Part shown: positions 10,024-17,384 of the stretch, piece by piece
How positions within the stretch are numbered: position 1 is the first letter of the stretch
Layout: each line of letters opens with the position of its first letter
NCBI GenBank assembly: GCA_035295745.1
Contig: DATGIL010000015.1
Span: forward strand, 248,001 to 312,000
Direction of reading: 5' to 3'
Length of the DNA stretch: 64,000 bases
DNA from: JAIQFL01 sp035295745
Lineage (GTDB): Bacteria; Acidobacteriota; Terriglobia; Bryobacterales; Bryobacteraceae
Notes under the pieces: model-generated
The model's database searches: none
Seen by the model: the letters and a program-made list of their open reading frames with translations, nothing else
Told to the model about the DNA's origin: nothing
Position numbers and translations under genes: made by a program

Positions 10024-11403
10024 TTGGCGAGGATCTTCGCTGAGCGACGCCGCACGGGCAGGCTGGATTTGGAGGCTGTGGAGATGGCGTTGCGTGCCAC
10101 CCTGCATCTAGCGGGGGCGGCCGGTTTGACCCAGCTATTGACCGAGGAACCGCCCCAGGAGCGTCATCTTCCGTGCGCCTGTGGCGGTACGGCCGACTAT
10201 CAAGAACTGCGGTCCAAGTCGGTGCTTACCGCAGTCGGTCCTGCCCAGATGCTCCGCCCTTACTATTTGTGTTCCCAGTGTAGTAAAGGGCAGTTCCCCA
10301 CGGACCGAACCTTGGATGTAGCAGGGACGGGGTTCTCGCCCGGAGTGCAGCGCATGCTGGGGTTGGTCGGCAGTGAGTGCTCTTCGTTTCGGCTCGGCGC
10401 CGAACAACTGCTGCTGCTCGCAGGACTGGAGGTGACTGCCAAAGCGGTGGAGAGAATCTCTGAAGCCATCGGAGCCGATATTGCCAAGCGCGAACAAGCC
10501 GAAGTTCAGAAAGCTCTGCAATTGGAATTGCCGGCGGCGGCTGGCCCGCCCGTCTCAACTCTGTACGTGGAACTGGATGGAACTGGCGTTCCTGTGGCGC
10601 CCACGGAAAGCGAAGGACGTAAGGGTCGCGAAGAAGGCCAACCGGCACGTACGCGAGAAGCCAAACTGGGGTGTGTCTTCACCCAGACCACGGTCGACGA
10701 GGAAGGCTACGCGGTCCGCGACGAAGCCTCTACCACTTACTTGGGCGCGATCCAAACTTCCGAAGAGTTCGGCCGGGCGCTCTACACAGAAGCCTATCGT
10801 CGAGGCTGGAGTCGCGCCGTCCATCGCGTGGTTCTGGCCGACGGCCAACATTACAACTGGACCATTGCCCAAGAGCATTTTCCAAGAGCCGTTCAGATTG
10901 TCGATTTGGGGCATGCCCGCGAGCATGTGTGGGAACTGGGCGGGAAGTTGTATCCCTCTGATACGGCGGCCAAAGTAGGCTGGAGCAAGGCTCATCAGCA
11001 CTGGCTCGATGCGGGAGAGATCGAAAGCTTGGTTTCATCCTTACAGTCAATCGGTGCGGCAAGGCTAGAACTGGCAGATCACATCCAGACGGAGGCGAAC
11101 TACTTCGAAACCAATGCGGAAAGGATGCGCTATCCAACTTTTCGCTCTCGCGGATTCTTCGTCGGCACCGGAGTGATCGAGGCGGCGTGCAAGACCATCA
11201 TCGGTGGTCGTCTCAAGCGCTCCGGAATGTTCTGGACGGTACGCGGAGCCAACAGCATCATCGCCCTTCGATGTTGTCGCCTCAGTGGCAGATTCGAGGA
11301 TTACTGGGAACAGCGACATGCACTCCCACCGGTCATCGCCGGCGCAGTTCCCAATGCTCGATCCACAAGCATGCCGAACGTACTCGAAAACGCCCGCGAC
11401 TAA
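10024..11403 (+). CDS. ISKra4-family DDE transposase
   Basis: A 459-aa transposase. Candidate acidic triad residues are in YVELDGTGVPV (about residues 181-191), VVLADGQHYNW (about 273-283) and GVIEAACKTIIGGRLKRSG (about 385-403). A Cys-pair region (CACGG, CSQC) near the N-terminus suggests zinc binding. The TTG at 10024 is only the first available start in this frame. The frame stays open upstream to the A8 run, giving KKTAAAIHREVTQEVERLLARIF, so the working protein is probably the frameshift fusion with the preceding ORF. Both inverted repeats are intact, so the element may be active. Confidence 0.9.
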   Translation: MARIFAERRRTGRLDLEAVEMALRATLHLAGAAGLTQLLTEEPPQERHLPCACGGTADYQELRSKSVLTAVGPAQMLRPYYLCSQCSKGQFPTDRTLDVAGTGFSPGVQRMLGLVGSECSSFRLGAEQLLLLAGLEVTAKAVERISEAIGADIAKREQAEVQKALQLELPAAAGPPVSTLYVELDGTGVPVAPTESEGRKGREEGQPARTREAKLGCVFTQTTVDEEGYAVRDEASTTYLGAIQTSEEFGRALYTEAYRRGWSRAVHRVVLADGQHYNWTIAQEHFPRAVQIVDLGHAREHVWELGGKLYPSDTAAKVGWSKAHQHWLDAGEIESLVSSLQSIGAARLELADHIQTEANYFETNAERMRYPTFRSRGFFVGTGVIEAACKTIIGGRLKRSGMFWTVRGANSIIALRCCRLSGRFEDYWEQRHALPPVIAGAVPNARSTSMPNVLENARD

Positions 11404-11423
11404 AATCGGGTTACGGCGGTTCA

Positions 11424-11445
11424 CCACTTTTATGTCGCGCACCCC
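11424..11445 (-). repeat. Right terminal inverted repeat of the IS
   Basis: Perfect 22-bp inverse of 9518-9539. It ends in CCCC, followed directly by ACT and then by the repeat-element loop. Confidence 0.95.
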
Positions 11446-11606
11446 ACTCTTGTTTGCCGCGTCGACACTCCTGTCGACGCTTTCGGGAGTCCGTAAAGTC
11501 TGCACGACGTGCAGATTTGGTGCGCCCTCGAAAAGTCTCGACAAAAGTGTCGAGACGGCAAACAGAGTGTTTGCGCCACGACACTGCTGTCGACGCTTTT
11601 CGAGCC
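11446..11606 (+). repeat. Two-arm hairpin repeat (copy 2), interrupted by the IS
   Basis: Left arm from 11446 (loop of hairpin 1, then GTTTG, then CGTCGACA-ctcc-TGTCGACG, CTTTCGG). A short core contains the inner palindrome TCTGCACgacGTGCAGA. The right arm (about 11526-11579) has hairpin GTCTCGACA-aaag-TGTCGAGAC and ends GCGCCAC. An extra half-module (CGACA-ctgc-TGTCG, CTTTTCG) follows to about 11604. The first bases of the left arm lie beyond the IS, where 9507-9517 (GTCGTGCTTACT) may be their degenerate remnant. Confidence 0.8.
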
Positions 11607-11642
11607 GTAGACAAGTCCGGCGGTGTGCTCCCAACCCGCGCG

Positions 11643-12101
11643 CTACTTATCCGTGGTCTTCGGCTTATCCGGGAAGCTGTTCGGATCCGGCGCTCCCGTT
11701 CCAGTCATACCCATGAACAACTTGCGCCCGTCCGGAAAGGTCACATTCCGCGCGTTCGCCCGCTTCTCCGAATGATCGCGCGCCTGGTATCCGTCCACCA
11801 CGATATCTGTCCCGACCGGGAACGTATTCTTATTCGCCCCACGGCGAAGCAGCGTGTTCGGGCTCCCGCCCTCCACCATCCAGGTTTCCTTCGACCCGTC
11901 ATCCTTAGTGACTTCGATGTGAATCCAGGTATGCGGATTCACCCACTCAATCTTCACGATCTTGCCCTTGAGCAGGACCGGCGCATTCGCGTCGAATTCC
12001 GATCCGAAAGCGTGGTGTGCCGCCGCCGGACGCACCGCCGTCAAGCCTGCCAGCAATCCCACGGCGCCGTACAAAATCGATTTCACGAGTCTCTTTCGCA
12101 T
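11643..12101 (-). CDS. DUF6152-like exported protein
   Basis: A 152-aa protein from the ATG at 12101, which has a good ribosome-binding site (AGGAGAGG, about 5 nt upstream). A signal peptide ends near AAAHHAFGSEF. The mature part (KGKIVKIEWVNPHTWIHIEV, then TWMVEGGSPNTLLRRG) matches the DUF6152 pattern of small periplasmic OB-like proteins often next to large secreted acidobacterial proteins. A longer reading upstream to 12263 would overlap the next gene and is not supported. It ends a three-gene minus-strand set. Confidence 0.82.
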   Translation of the reverse strand: MRKRLVKSILYGAVGLLAGLTAVRPAAAHHAFGSEFDANAPVLLKGKIVKIEWVNPHTWIHIEVTKDDGSKETWMVEGGSPNTLLRRGANKNTFPVGTDIVVDGYQARDHSEKRANARNVTFPDGRKLFMGMTGTGAPDPNSFPDKPKTTDK

Positions 12102-12118
12102 GCATCCTCTCCTTCTCG

Positions 12119-13213
12119 TTATCTCGAGGTCTTCCCCGCAGCCTGTTCCTTTTCCCGCAGTCGCGCGCCCTTCAGAATATCGGTCAACGCGTAGTTCGCT
12201 TCGTGACAAGCATACTCGTAGATGTGGCCATCCGTCGCAGGCCACGTGTACTCGCCTTTCCACGGCGCAGCCCAGGTCTCCGGGTCGTCAATCGTGAACT
12301 GATACAAAAGCGTCCGATCGTCCACACGCGTGAAGCGCTCGATCACGTGCAGATTCTCCGACGACCCGCGGAAGCGCGTTTTATTTGTGAAGTTCGTGGT
12401 GTCCACGACCAGCGTATCGCCTTCCCAATGACCGATCGAGTCTCCCATCCATTGCCGGATGTTCTTGGGCGGGTGCTGCCCGTTCATGCGCACGACCCGC
12501 GCATCATGCACCATCTCCGTCAGAATCATCACCGCGTCCGGCGTCTGCACAATCTGGTGGAGATTGTTGTAGAAGTAGTCCGGGAGTGCCGGCGGCCCCG
12601 ACGTAGACCCAAAGCCGAGCAGGCAGCGCTCTCCGAGCGGCCGCCGTTCCGGATCATCATACGCTCCGGGCGCCTTCTCCAGGCCCGGATCGTTGGTGTT
12701 CTCCTGTGCGTCCGATGTCGGCCGTGCACGTCCCGCCGCAGCCCTCTGCATCGCTGCCGGAAGCATTTGCGGCGCGCGCCCGTTCGGCGGATCCACAATG
12801 ATCGACGACCGAATTTCCCCTCGCACCACTGTCAGTTTCGATCCCGGATCCAACCAGCCAGAATTGTAGCCGCCCACATTTCCGGCTGCTCCCACCGATC
12901 CATCCCCACCCTTGGGAGGCGCCGTCCGATTGCCGGAAATCGACTCGTCACCCTTCTCCCGCTGTAGTGCCGCCGCCGTCTCGATCTTCTGCGCCTGTTC
13001 CGGTGTATATGCGGCGGGCGCCCCCATCGGACGGTCCACCGGCGTCATCGTCGCCAGATCGTACGTGCCTTGCAGATCGGGATGCCCATCCGCCATCCGC
13101 TTTGGCGTGTACGCCTTGGCCGGAGCCTTCTGTGCCTGGGCCGCCGCCGGATGAGGAGCACAAATCAGCAGGGCCACCATCGCCGGAATTCCAGCCAATA
13201 TAAGATTCCGCAT
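12119..13213 (-). CDS. Secreted protein of the HPDL..G / GHWEG paralog family (long member)
   Basis: A 364-aa protein with a signal peptide (cleavage near AAAQAQ, residue 26). It shares a block pattern with its neighbour at 13232-14092: ADGHPDLQG near residue 42, WMGDSIGHWEGDTLVVDT, then NLHVIERFTR and TIDDPETWAAPWK near the C-terminus. I know this pattern from many secreted acidobacterial proteins but not a demonstrated function. It lies 17 bp upstream of the DUF6152 gene and 18 bp downstream of its paralog, so the three probably form one operon. No catalytic motif is evident. Confidence 0.75.
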   Translation of the reverse strand: MRNLILAGIPAMVALLICAPHPAAAQAQKAPAKAYTPKRMADGHPDLQGTYDLATMTPVDRPMGAPAAYTPEQAQKIETAAALQREKGDESISGNRTAPPKGGDGSVGAAGNVGGYNSGWLDPGSKLTVVRGEIRSSIIVDPPNGRAPQMLPAAMQRAAAGRARPTSDAQENTNDPGLEKAPGAYDDPERRPLGERCLLGFGSTSGPPALPDYFYNNLHQIVQTPDAVMILTEMVHDARVVRMNGQHPPKNIRQWMGDSIGHWEGDTLVVDTTNFTNKTRFRGSSENLHVIERFTRVDDRTLLYQFTIDDPETWAAPWKGEYTWPATDGHIYEYACHEANYALTDILKGARLREKEQAAGKTSR

Positions 13214-13231
13214 CGAAGTACCTCCTTGCTC

Positions 13232-14092
13232 TTACCGGCTCAGCGGATTCTTCCGCCACTGACCGTACATCAACTCTTCCACGAACTCCACACACTTGAA
13301 ATCCAGAAGCTGTGCGTTCTTCTCCTGCCGCTTGTAGAGCGGCATGCTGATCTTCCACGGCCGCGTAAACACGTTCGGGTCTTCCATGGTCGCCTCATAC
13401 GCAATCACGTCCGGACTGGTTCGCGTGAAGCGCTCCACCACGTGCAGCGCATCGCTATGAAAATTGCCGGCACGGTCGAACCAGGTCTGGTCGTTAAAGC
13501 CCTTGGAGTCGATCACCAGAGTCTCGCCCTCCCAGTGCCCCACGGATTGCCCCATCCACGAATCCACCGGAGCCGGCCCCGGATCCTTCAGGAAGATATT
13601 GCGCACCGCACCCGCATACTGGTACGCGAAGAAGATCTGCGACGCGTTCTGAAAGATGCGGAACGGCTGCGGGATATACGTTGCGCGCGGAATCCCCGGC
13701 AGGTAGCACTTGATCTCGGGGTCGCGCGTCAGCCAGTTTTCCTGATTCTGCTTCTTCTGCGCGAGCGCTTCCGGCTTATACGGAATCTCTCCGCCCTCCA
13801 CCACGCCCATGCTCGGAGGCACCGATCCCACGGCTCCCAGTGCCAGCACCTGCGCTGCCGGAACCGGTCCGTAAGGCCCCGGCCGCAGCGCCATCGCCGC
13901 CCGCGCGTTGTGCGCTTCCAGGTCGTAGTTGGCCTCGTTCATCACCTGCCAGATTCCGTTTAAATCCGGATGGCCCCCATCGGCGCGGGGCGCGCGATAC
14001 GCCCCGTTCTGCCCTGCTAATGGCGCGACCCCAGCCACCAGTAGCGTCACGACAACCAAAATACCCCACCCGCTCCGCCTGACAATCCGCAT
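13232..14092 (-). CDS. Secreted protein of the HPDL..G / GHWEG paralog family (short member)
   Basis: A 286-aa exported protein (signal MRIVRRSGWGILVVV... ending near PLAGQ). It has the same ordered blocks as the gene at 12119-13213: GGHPDLNGIW, SWMGQSVGHWEGETLVIDS, ALHVVERFTR, DPNVFTRPWK. Sequence between blocks is largely different, so this is an old duplication. Function unknown. It is the promoter-proximal gene of the minus-strand set. Confidence 0.75.
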   Translation of the reverse strand: MRIVRRSGWGILVVVTLLVAGVAPLAGQNGAYRAPRADGGHPDLNGIWQVMNEANYDLEAHNARAAMALRPGPYGPVPAAQVLALGAVGSVPPSMGVVEGGEIPYKPEALAQKKQNQENWLTRDPEIKCYLPGIPRATYIPQPFRIFQNASQIFFAYQYAGAVRNIFLKDPGPAPVDSWMGQSVGHWEGETLVIDSKGFNDQTWFDRAGNFHSDALHVVERFTRTSPDVIAYEATMEDPNVFTRPWKISMPLYKRQEKNAQLLDFKCVEFVEELMYGQWRKNPLSR

Positions 14093-14184
14093 CCAGCCCA
14101 GCTCCTTTCAGCCCATAATACAGGATTCCCGAGCCGCAAGCACGTCATCTTTTACCGGACGTACGGTCGGGAATCCTCCGCCGG

Positions 14185-15378
14185 TTAGCGCCCTTTGGGC
14201 GCCGGCTTTCCGAACCGCGCCTCTTCAATCGGCACGTTCGTCTTCACCTCGCTCAACTGAATGGCGTCGCGCCCGTCCATCCACGCAAAGATCATCCGGA
14301 ACGGCATCTTAATCCCGTCCACCTCGCGATAGTCCGCATAATCCACCTGCGTGGGTACGCGGCCGATCGGCGATTTGCCGTACCGCACTACCCGCAGCAG
14401 CAGCCCCGATTCCTGATCGAAATATAAGGTGGCGATAATCCCCCGAGGTCCCGTCCCCTGGACCACGTTGACGGGCCTATCCTGTCCGATCGCCGTCGTA
14501 CTCACGTCCTTCGACGACTGGCTCGAAGGTCCGGGCAGATCGCTGATCGTTGCCGGCAAGCTCACCCGCAGATTAGTCAGAGCCTGTTTGATCTGTCCCG
14601 GGAACGCCAGTTCCGCATCCAGCCGCGCGCCATCCAGTTCCCCTCCAGTGAGTTGATATTCGCCCAACACCGTGAGGGGAGTTTCCAGCCACCCCTCGCG
14701 CCCATTGAAGGTGCGAATGCTTCTGCCGCGCTCAGGCGAGTCCGGAAACTCAATCAACGTGGTGCGCTGATCCGGGAACTTCGCGAAGATCTGAACCGTG
14801 CCCCCGCCTCCAAAGCCACCGAACCCCACACTCTTCCCTTTGGCCGTATAGCTCTTGATCGCGGCCAGCTTCGCCCCCCCGCCAATCGCGTTGAGGTACT
14901 TATCGATGATCTTATCCGGCGATGGCTGGTCAGGCATCTGCGTGAGAACATCGTCCATTTCCTGCGATGCCGGACCATACATAAACTCGAGCGTCGGCGT
15001 GGTGGCGGGGCGATCCCGTCCATGGTGACAACTCCAGCACGTGACCATCTGCCGCCCGCCAAAATTGTCGCGATTGATCGCCGTCATCATACGCACCATT
15101 CCGCGCGCGCGCACTTTCTTCGGCGTATCAGCGGCCCAGTCCACCTTCTCCGTGCCGGCATTCGTATGACAATCGGCGCAATCGAACCCCAGCGCCGCGC
15201 ACATGATCCCCATGGTCCCCATGAAATCGTCTACGGGAATATCCCTCAGCACCTGAATATTTTTGAAGACGCGATCGGACGTCGGCTGTCCTGCCTGCGG
15301 CGCGGGCTGCTGCGCGTTCAGCGCACTTCCCAGCCACCAGATACTCATCATCGCGGCGAATGCAAATATCAATTTCAT
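14185..15378 (-). CDS. Di-heme cytochrome of the photosynthetic reaction-centre cytochrome type
   Basis: From the ATG at 15378 the protein is 397 aa with a signal peptide (MKLIFAFAAMMSIWW to LNAQQ). The N-terminal half holds two heme motifs, CADCH and CWSCH, in the arrangement of the reaction-centre cytochrome c subunit family (KNIQVLRDIPVDDFMGTMG, then RMMTAINRDNFGG). The C-terminal half is a beta-rich domain of unknown role containing a GGFGGGG stretch. The frame continues open far upstream, but that part is antisense to the ABC ATPase. An alternative ATG at 15411 adds 11 residues. Electron transfer in the periplasm is inferred; no reaction-centre gene is in view. Confidence 0.82.
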   Translation of the reverse strand: MKLIFAFAAMMSIWWLGSALNAQQPAPQAGQPTSDRVFKNIQVLRDIPVDDFMGTMGIMCAALGFDCADCHTNAGTEKVDWAADTPKKVRARGMVRMMTAINRDNFGGRQMVTCWSCHHGRDRPATTPTLEFMYGPASQEMDDVLTQMPDQPSPDKIIDKYLNAIGGGAKLAAIKSYTAKGKSVGFGGFGGGGTVQIFAKFPDQRTTLIEFPDSPERGRSIRTFNGREGWLETPLTVLGEYQLTGGELDGARLDAELAFPGQIKQALTNLRVSLPATISDLPGPSSQSSKDVSTTAIGQDRPVNVVQGTGPRGIIATLYFDQESGLLLRVVRYGKSPIGRVPTQVDYADYREVDGIKMPFRMIFAWMDGRDAIQLSEVKTNVPIEEARFGKPAPKGR

Positions 15379-15499
15379 TCCCGACCAACCGGCCGGTTTG
15401 ATCTGGCGCATAGGCGATATTATATCCCGGCTTTCGTTGCCGTCGCGGCGCAAAACACCCATGAAAATTCTCCCTCGGTCGGGCATTGTAAATGAATCG

Positions 15500-15511
15500 G
15501 CCAACGTTGGC
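15500..15511. promoter_or_regulatory. 12-bp perfect palindrome in a divergent intergenic region
   Basis: GCCAACGTTGGC lies between the divergently read cytochrome gene (starts 15378) and the ABC exporter (starts 15622). A regulator site is possible, but no consensus is recognised. Confidence 0.3.
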
Positions 15512-15621
15512 TTCTCTGGCGAAAAGCCCAAGCCTCGAATGACGGAGAGCCGCTCCATGCTCTGATATTCTGTTTGTACCGCAAATGGAACGACTACGCG
15601 GCCCAAGCCGTTGGACATCGT

Positions 15622-16554
15622 ATGGGTGTCTTCAGGACTCCTCATCCCGTCATTCAGGTTTCGCACATCCGCAAAAGCTACGGAGCCACCGCTGCCGTCT
15701 CCGATGTCTCTTTTGAGGTCAACCAAGGCGAAGTCTTTGGATTGATCGGGCCGAACGGCGCTGGCAAGACAACCACGATGGAGTGCGTGGAAGGAGTGCG
15801 CCGGCCGGACGCGGGCCAGATTTCGATCCTGGGCCTCGATCCATTCCGCGACGTCTATCAGGTCCAGAACCGGATTGGGGTGCAACTCCAGCAGGCACAG
15901 CTCCAGAAGAGAATCAAAGTCTGGGAAGCTGTGGATCTCTGGGCCTCTCTGTATCCAAAGCCGCTGGACGGCAACCGGCTGCTTGAACAACTCGGACTCG
16001 CCGACAAACGAAATGCCTGGTTTATGACCCTTTCCGGCGGGCAGAAGCAGCGGCTGTTTATCGCGCTGGCGCTGATCAACGATCCGGAAGTCGTGTTCCT
16101 CGATGAGCTGACCACCGGGCTCGATCCGCAGTCGCGGAGAGCCATCTGGGACCTGGTACGCGGGATTCGGGATCACGGCAAAACTGTTTTTCTCACCACT
16201 CATCTGATGGAGGAAGCGGAACGGTTGTGCGACCGCGTGGCGATTATCGAATACGGAAAGATCATTGACATTGGTAGCCCTGGCGAGTTGGTGGGACGGC
16301 ACTGCCCCACGCGAACGGTGGTGCTGGCGACCGCGGATGGCGTCGCCGAAGAATGCCTGCGAGCGATTCCGCAAGTGGAGAACCTGATGCGCCAAGACTC
16401 CCGGTTCACTCTTCAGGGACGGGGCGACGACTTCGTGACCGAGGTGATCCAGTGTCTCTCCGAGAATCGGATCCGGGTCACCGACTTCCGTACCGTGCTG
16501 CCCAACCTGGAAGACGTCTTTCTGAAACTGACCGGCCATTCGATCCGCGATTGA
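15622..16554 (+). CDS. ABC exporter ATP-binding protein (ABC-2 / antibiotic-drug type)
   Basis: A 310-aa ATPase from the ATG at 15622; a TTG at 15574 would add 16 residues. Walker A is GPNGAGKTTT, the signature LSGGQKQRL, Walker B VVFLDELTTGLDP and the switch His LTTHLM. The C-terminal part after about residue 215 resembles the DrrA/CcmA-type extension of exporters. It forms a two-gene operon with the ABC-2 permease 13 bp downstream. Substrate cannot be read from sequence; drugs, polysaccharide or lipid are possible. Confidence 0.92.
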   Translation: MGVFRTPHPVIQVSHIRKSYGATAAVSDVSFEVNQGEVFGLIGPNGAGKTTTMECVEGVRRPDAGQISILGLDPFRDVYQVQNRIGVQLQQAQLQKRIKVWEAVDLWASLYPKPLDGNRLLEQLGLADKRNAWFMTLSGGQKQRLFIALALINDPEVVFLDELTTGLDPQSRRAIWDLVRGIRDHGKTVFLTTHLMEEAERLCDRVAIIEYGKIIDIGSPGELVGRHCPTRTVVLATADGVAEECLRAIPQVENLMRQDSRFTLQGRGDDFVTEVIQCLSENRIRVTDFRTVLPNLEDVFLKLTGHSIRD

Positions 16555-16567
16555 AAGGGACTCGGCA

Positions 16568-17317
16568 ATGCTGCGTGGACTTTGGAAACTGACCTGGCTG
16601 GAGATCAAGATCTTCCTCCGCGAGCCGCTCGGAGCGTTCGGATCGATCTTGTTTCCCGTCCTGATTTTTGTAGCCGTGAGTCGATTTGCGGGAGGCCGGC
16701 CAATGCCGAGTTCGCTCTCTACCGCCGGATTCCTGCGCGTCGGCCTGCCGGTTTTCGTATCGGTACTTATCGCGCTCAGCGGCGTATTGTCGCTGGTCAC
16801 CATCATCTCGATTTACAGGGAAGGTGGTATTCTCAAACGGCTCCGCGCCACGCCTCTGCGCCCGCAGACGATTCTCACTGCGCACGTTCTGGTCAAACTA
16901 GCGCTCACGGCGCTCACCATGGCCTTGATGGTGCTGGCCGGCAAGCGCTATTACCCGGTGCACACGAACTTCCCGGTGTTCGGTTTTGCGATTGCGCTGA
17001 TGATCAGTACGTGGAGTATCCTGTCGATCGGTTTTCTGATTGCTAGCATCGTGCCGACGGCGCGCTTCGCGCAACCGATCGGCGCAGCCATCCTTTATCC
17101 GATGATCGGAATGTGTGGATTGTTCGTGCCGCTGCAGTCGATGCCACCCGTGCTGCAGGTGGTGGCACGCGTTCTGCCGCTGACCTACGCGGTATCTCTC
17201 CTTGAGGGAGTTCTCAAAGGCGAAGCGTGGTCGACACACGTGGGCGACGTCGCGGCGCTGATTGCCGTCTTTGCGGTCTGTACGGCGCTTTCGGCAAAGG
17301 TGTTCCGCTGGGAATAG
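16568..17317 (+). CDS. ABC-2 type transporter permease
   Basis: A 249-aa membrane protein with six predicted helices, of the ABC-2 family (central GGILKRLRATPLRPQTIL, typical of drug/polysaccharide exporters). It partners the ATPase immediately upstream; a homodimer of this permease with two ATPases is the usual form. Ends with KVFRWE, a common ABC-2 terminus. No accessory periplasmic gene is nearby. Confidence 0.92.
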   Translation: MLRGLWKLTWLEIKIFLREPLGAFGSILFPVLIFVAVSRFAGGRPMPSSLSTAGFLRVGLPVFVSVLIALSGVLSLVTIISIYREGGILKRLRATPLRPQTILTAHVLVKLALTALTMALMVLAGKRYYPVHTNFPVFGFAIALMISTWSILSIGFLIASIVPTARFAQPIGAAILYPMIGMCGLFVPLQSMPPVLQVVARVLPLTYAVSLLEGVLKGEAWSTHVGDVAALIAVFAVCTALSAKVFRWE

Positions 17318-17384
17318 TGCGCGCTCCAGGGCAAACTTCGCGACACACTATCCGGAAGTCTGGCTGGCGTAGGGCCGCTGAGTG

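Larger units (their letters stand above)
9518..11445 (+). mobile_element. ISKra4-family insertion sequence, complete
   Basis: A 1928-bp element bounded by perfect 22-bp inverted repeats (9518-9539 and 11424-11445) that start GGGGTGCGCG. It holds two reading frames, a DUF6788-like ORF and a DDE transposase, separated by a -1 shift at an A8 run. ACT occurs on both sides (9515-9517 and 11446-11448) and may be a 3-bp target duplication. The right flank is the first-hairpin loop of an interspersed repeat, so the IS landed in that older element. Confidence 0.9.

Noticed and set aside
15412..16806. Upstream part of an 873-codon minus-strand open frame that includes the di-heme cytochrome
   Set aside because: It is antisense to the ABC ATPase and permease start, has no recognisable domain and is explained by high GC in the third codon position; only the part from about 15378 down is real.
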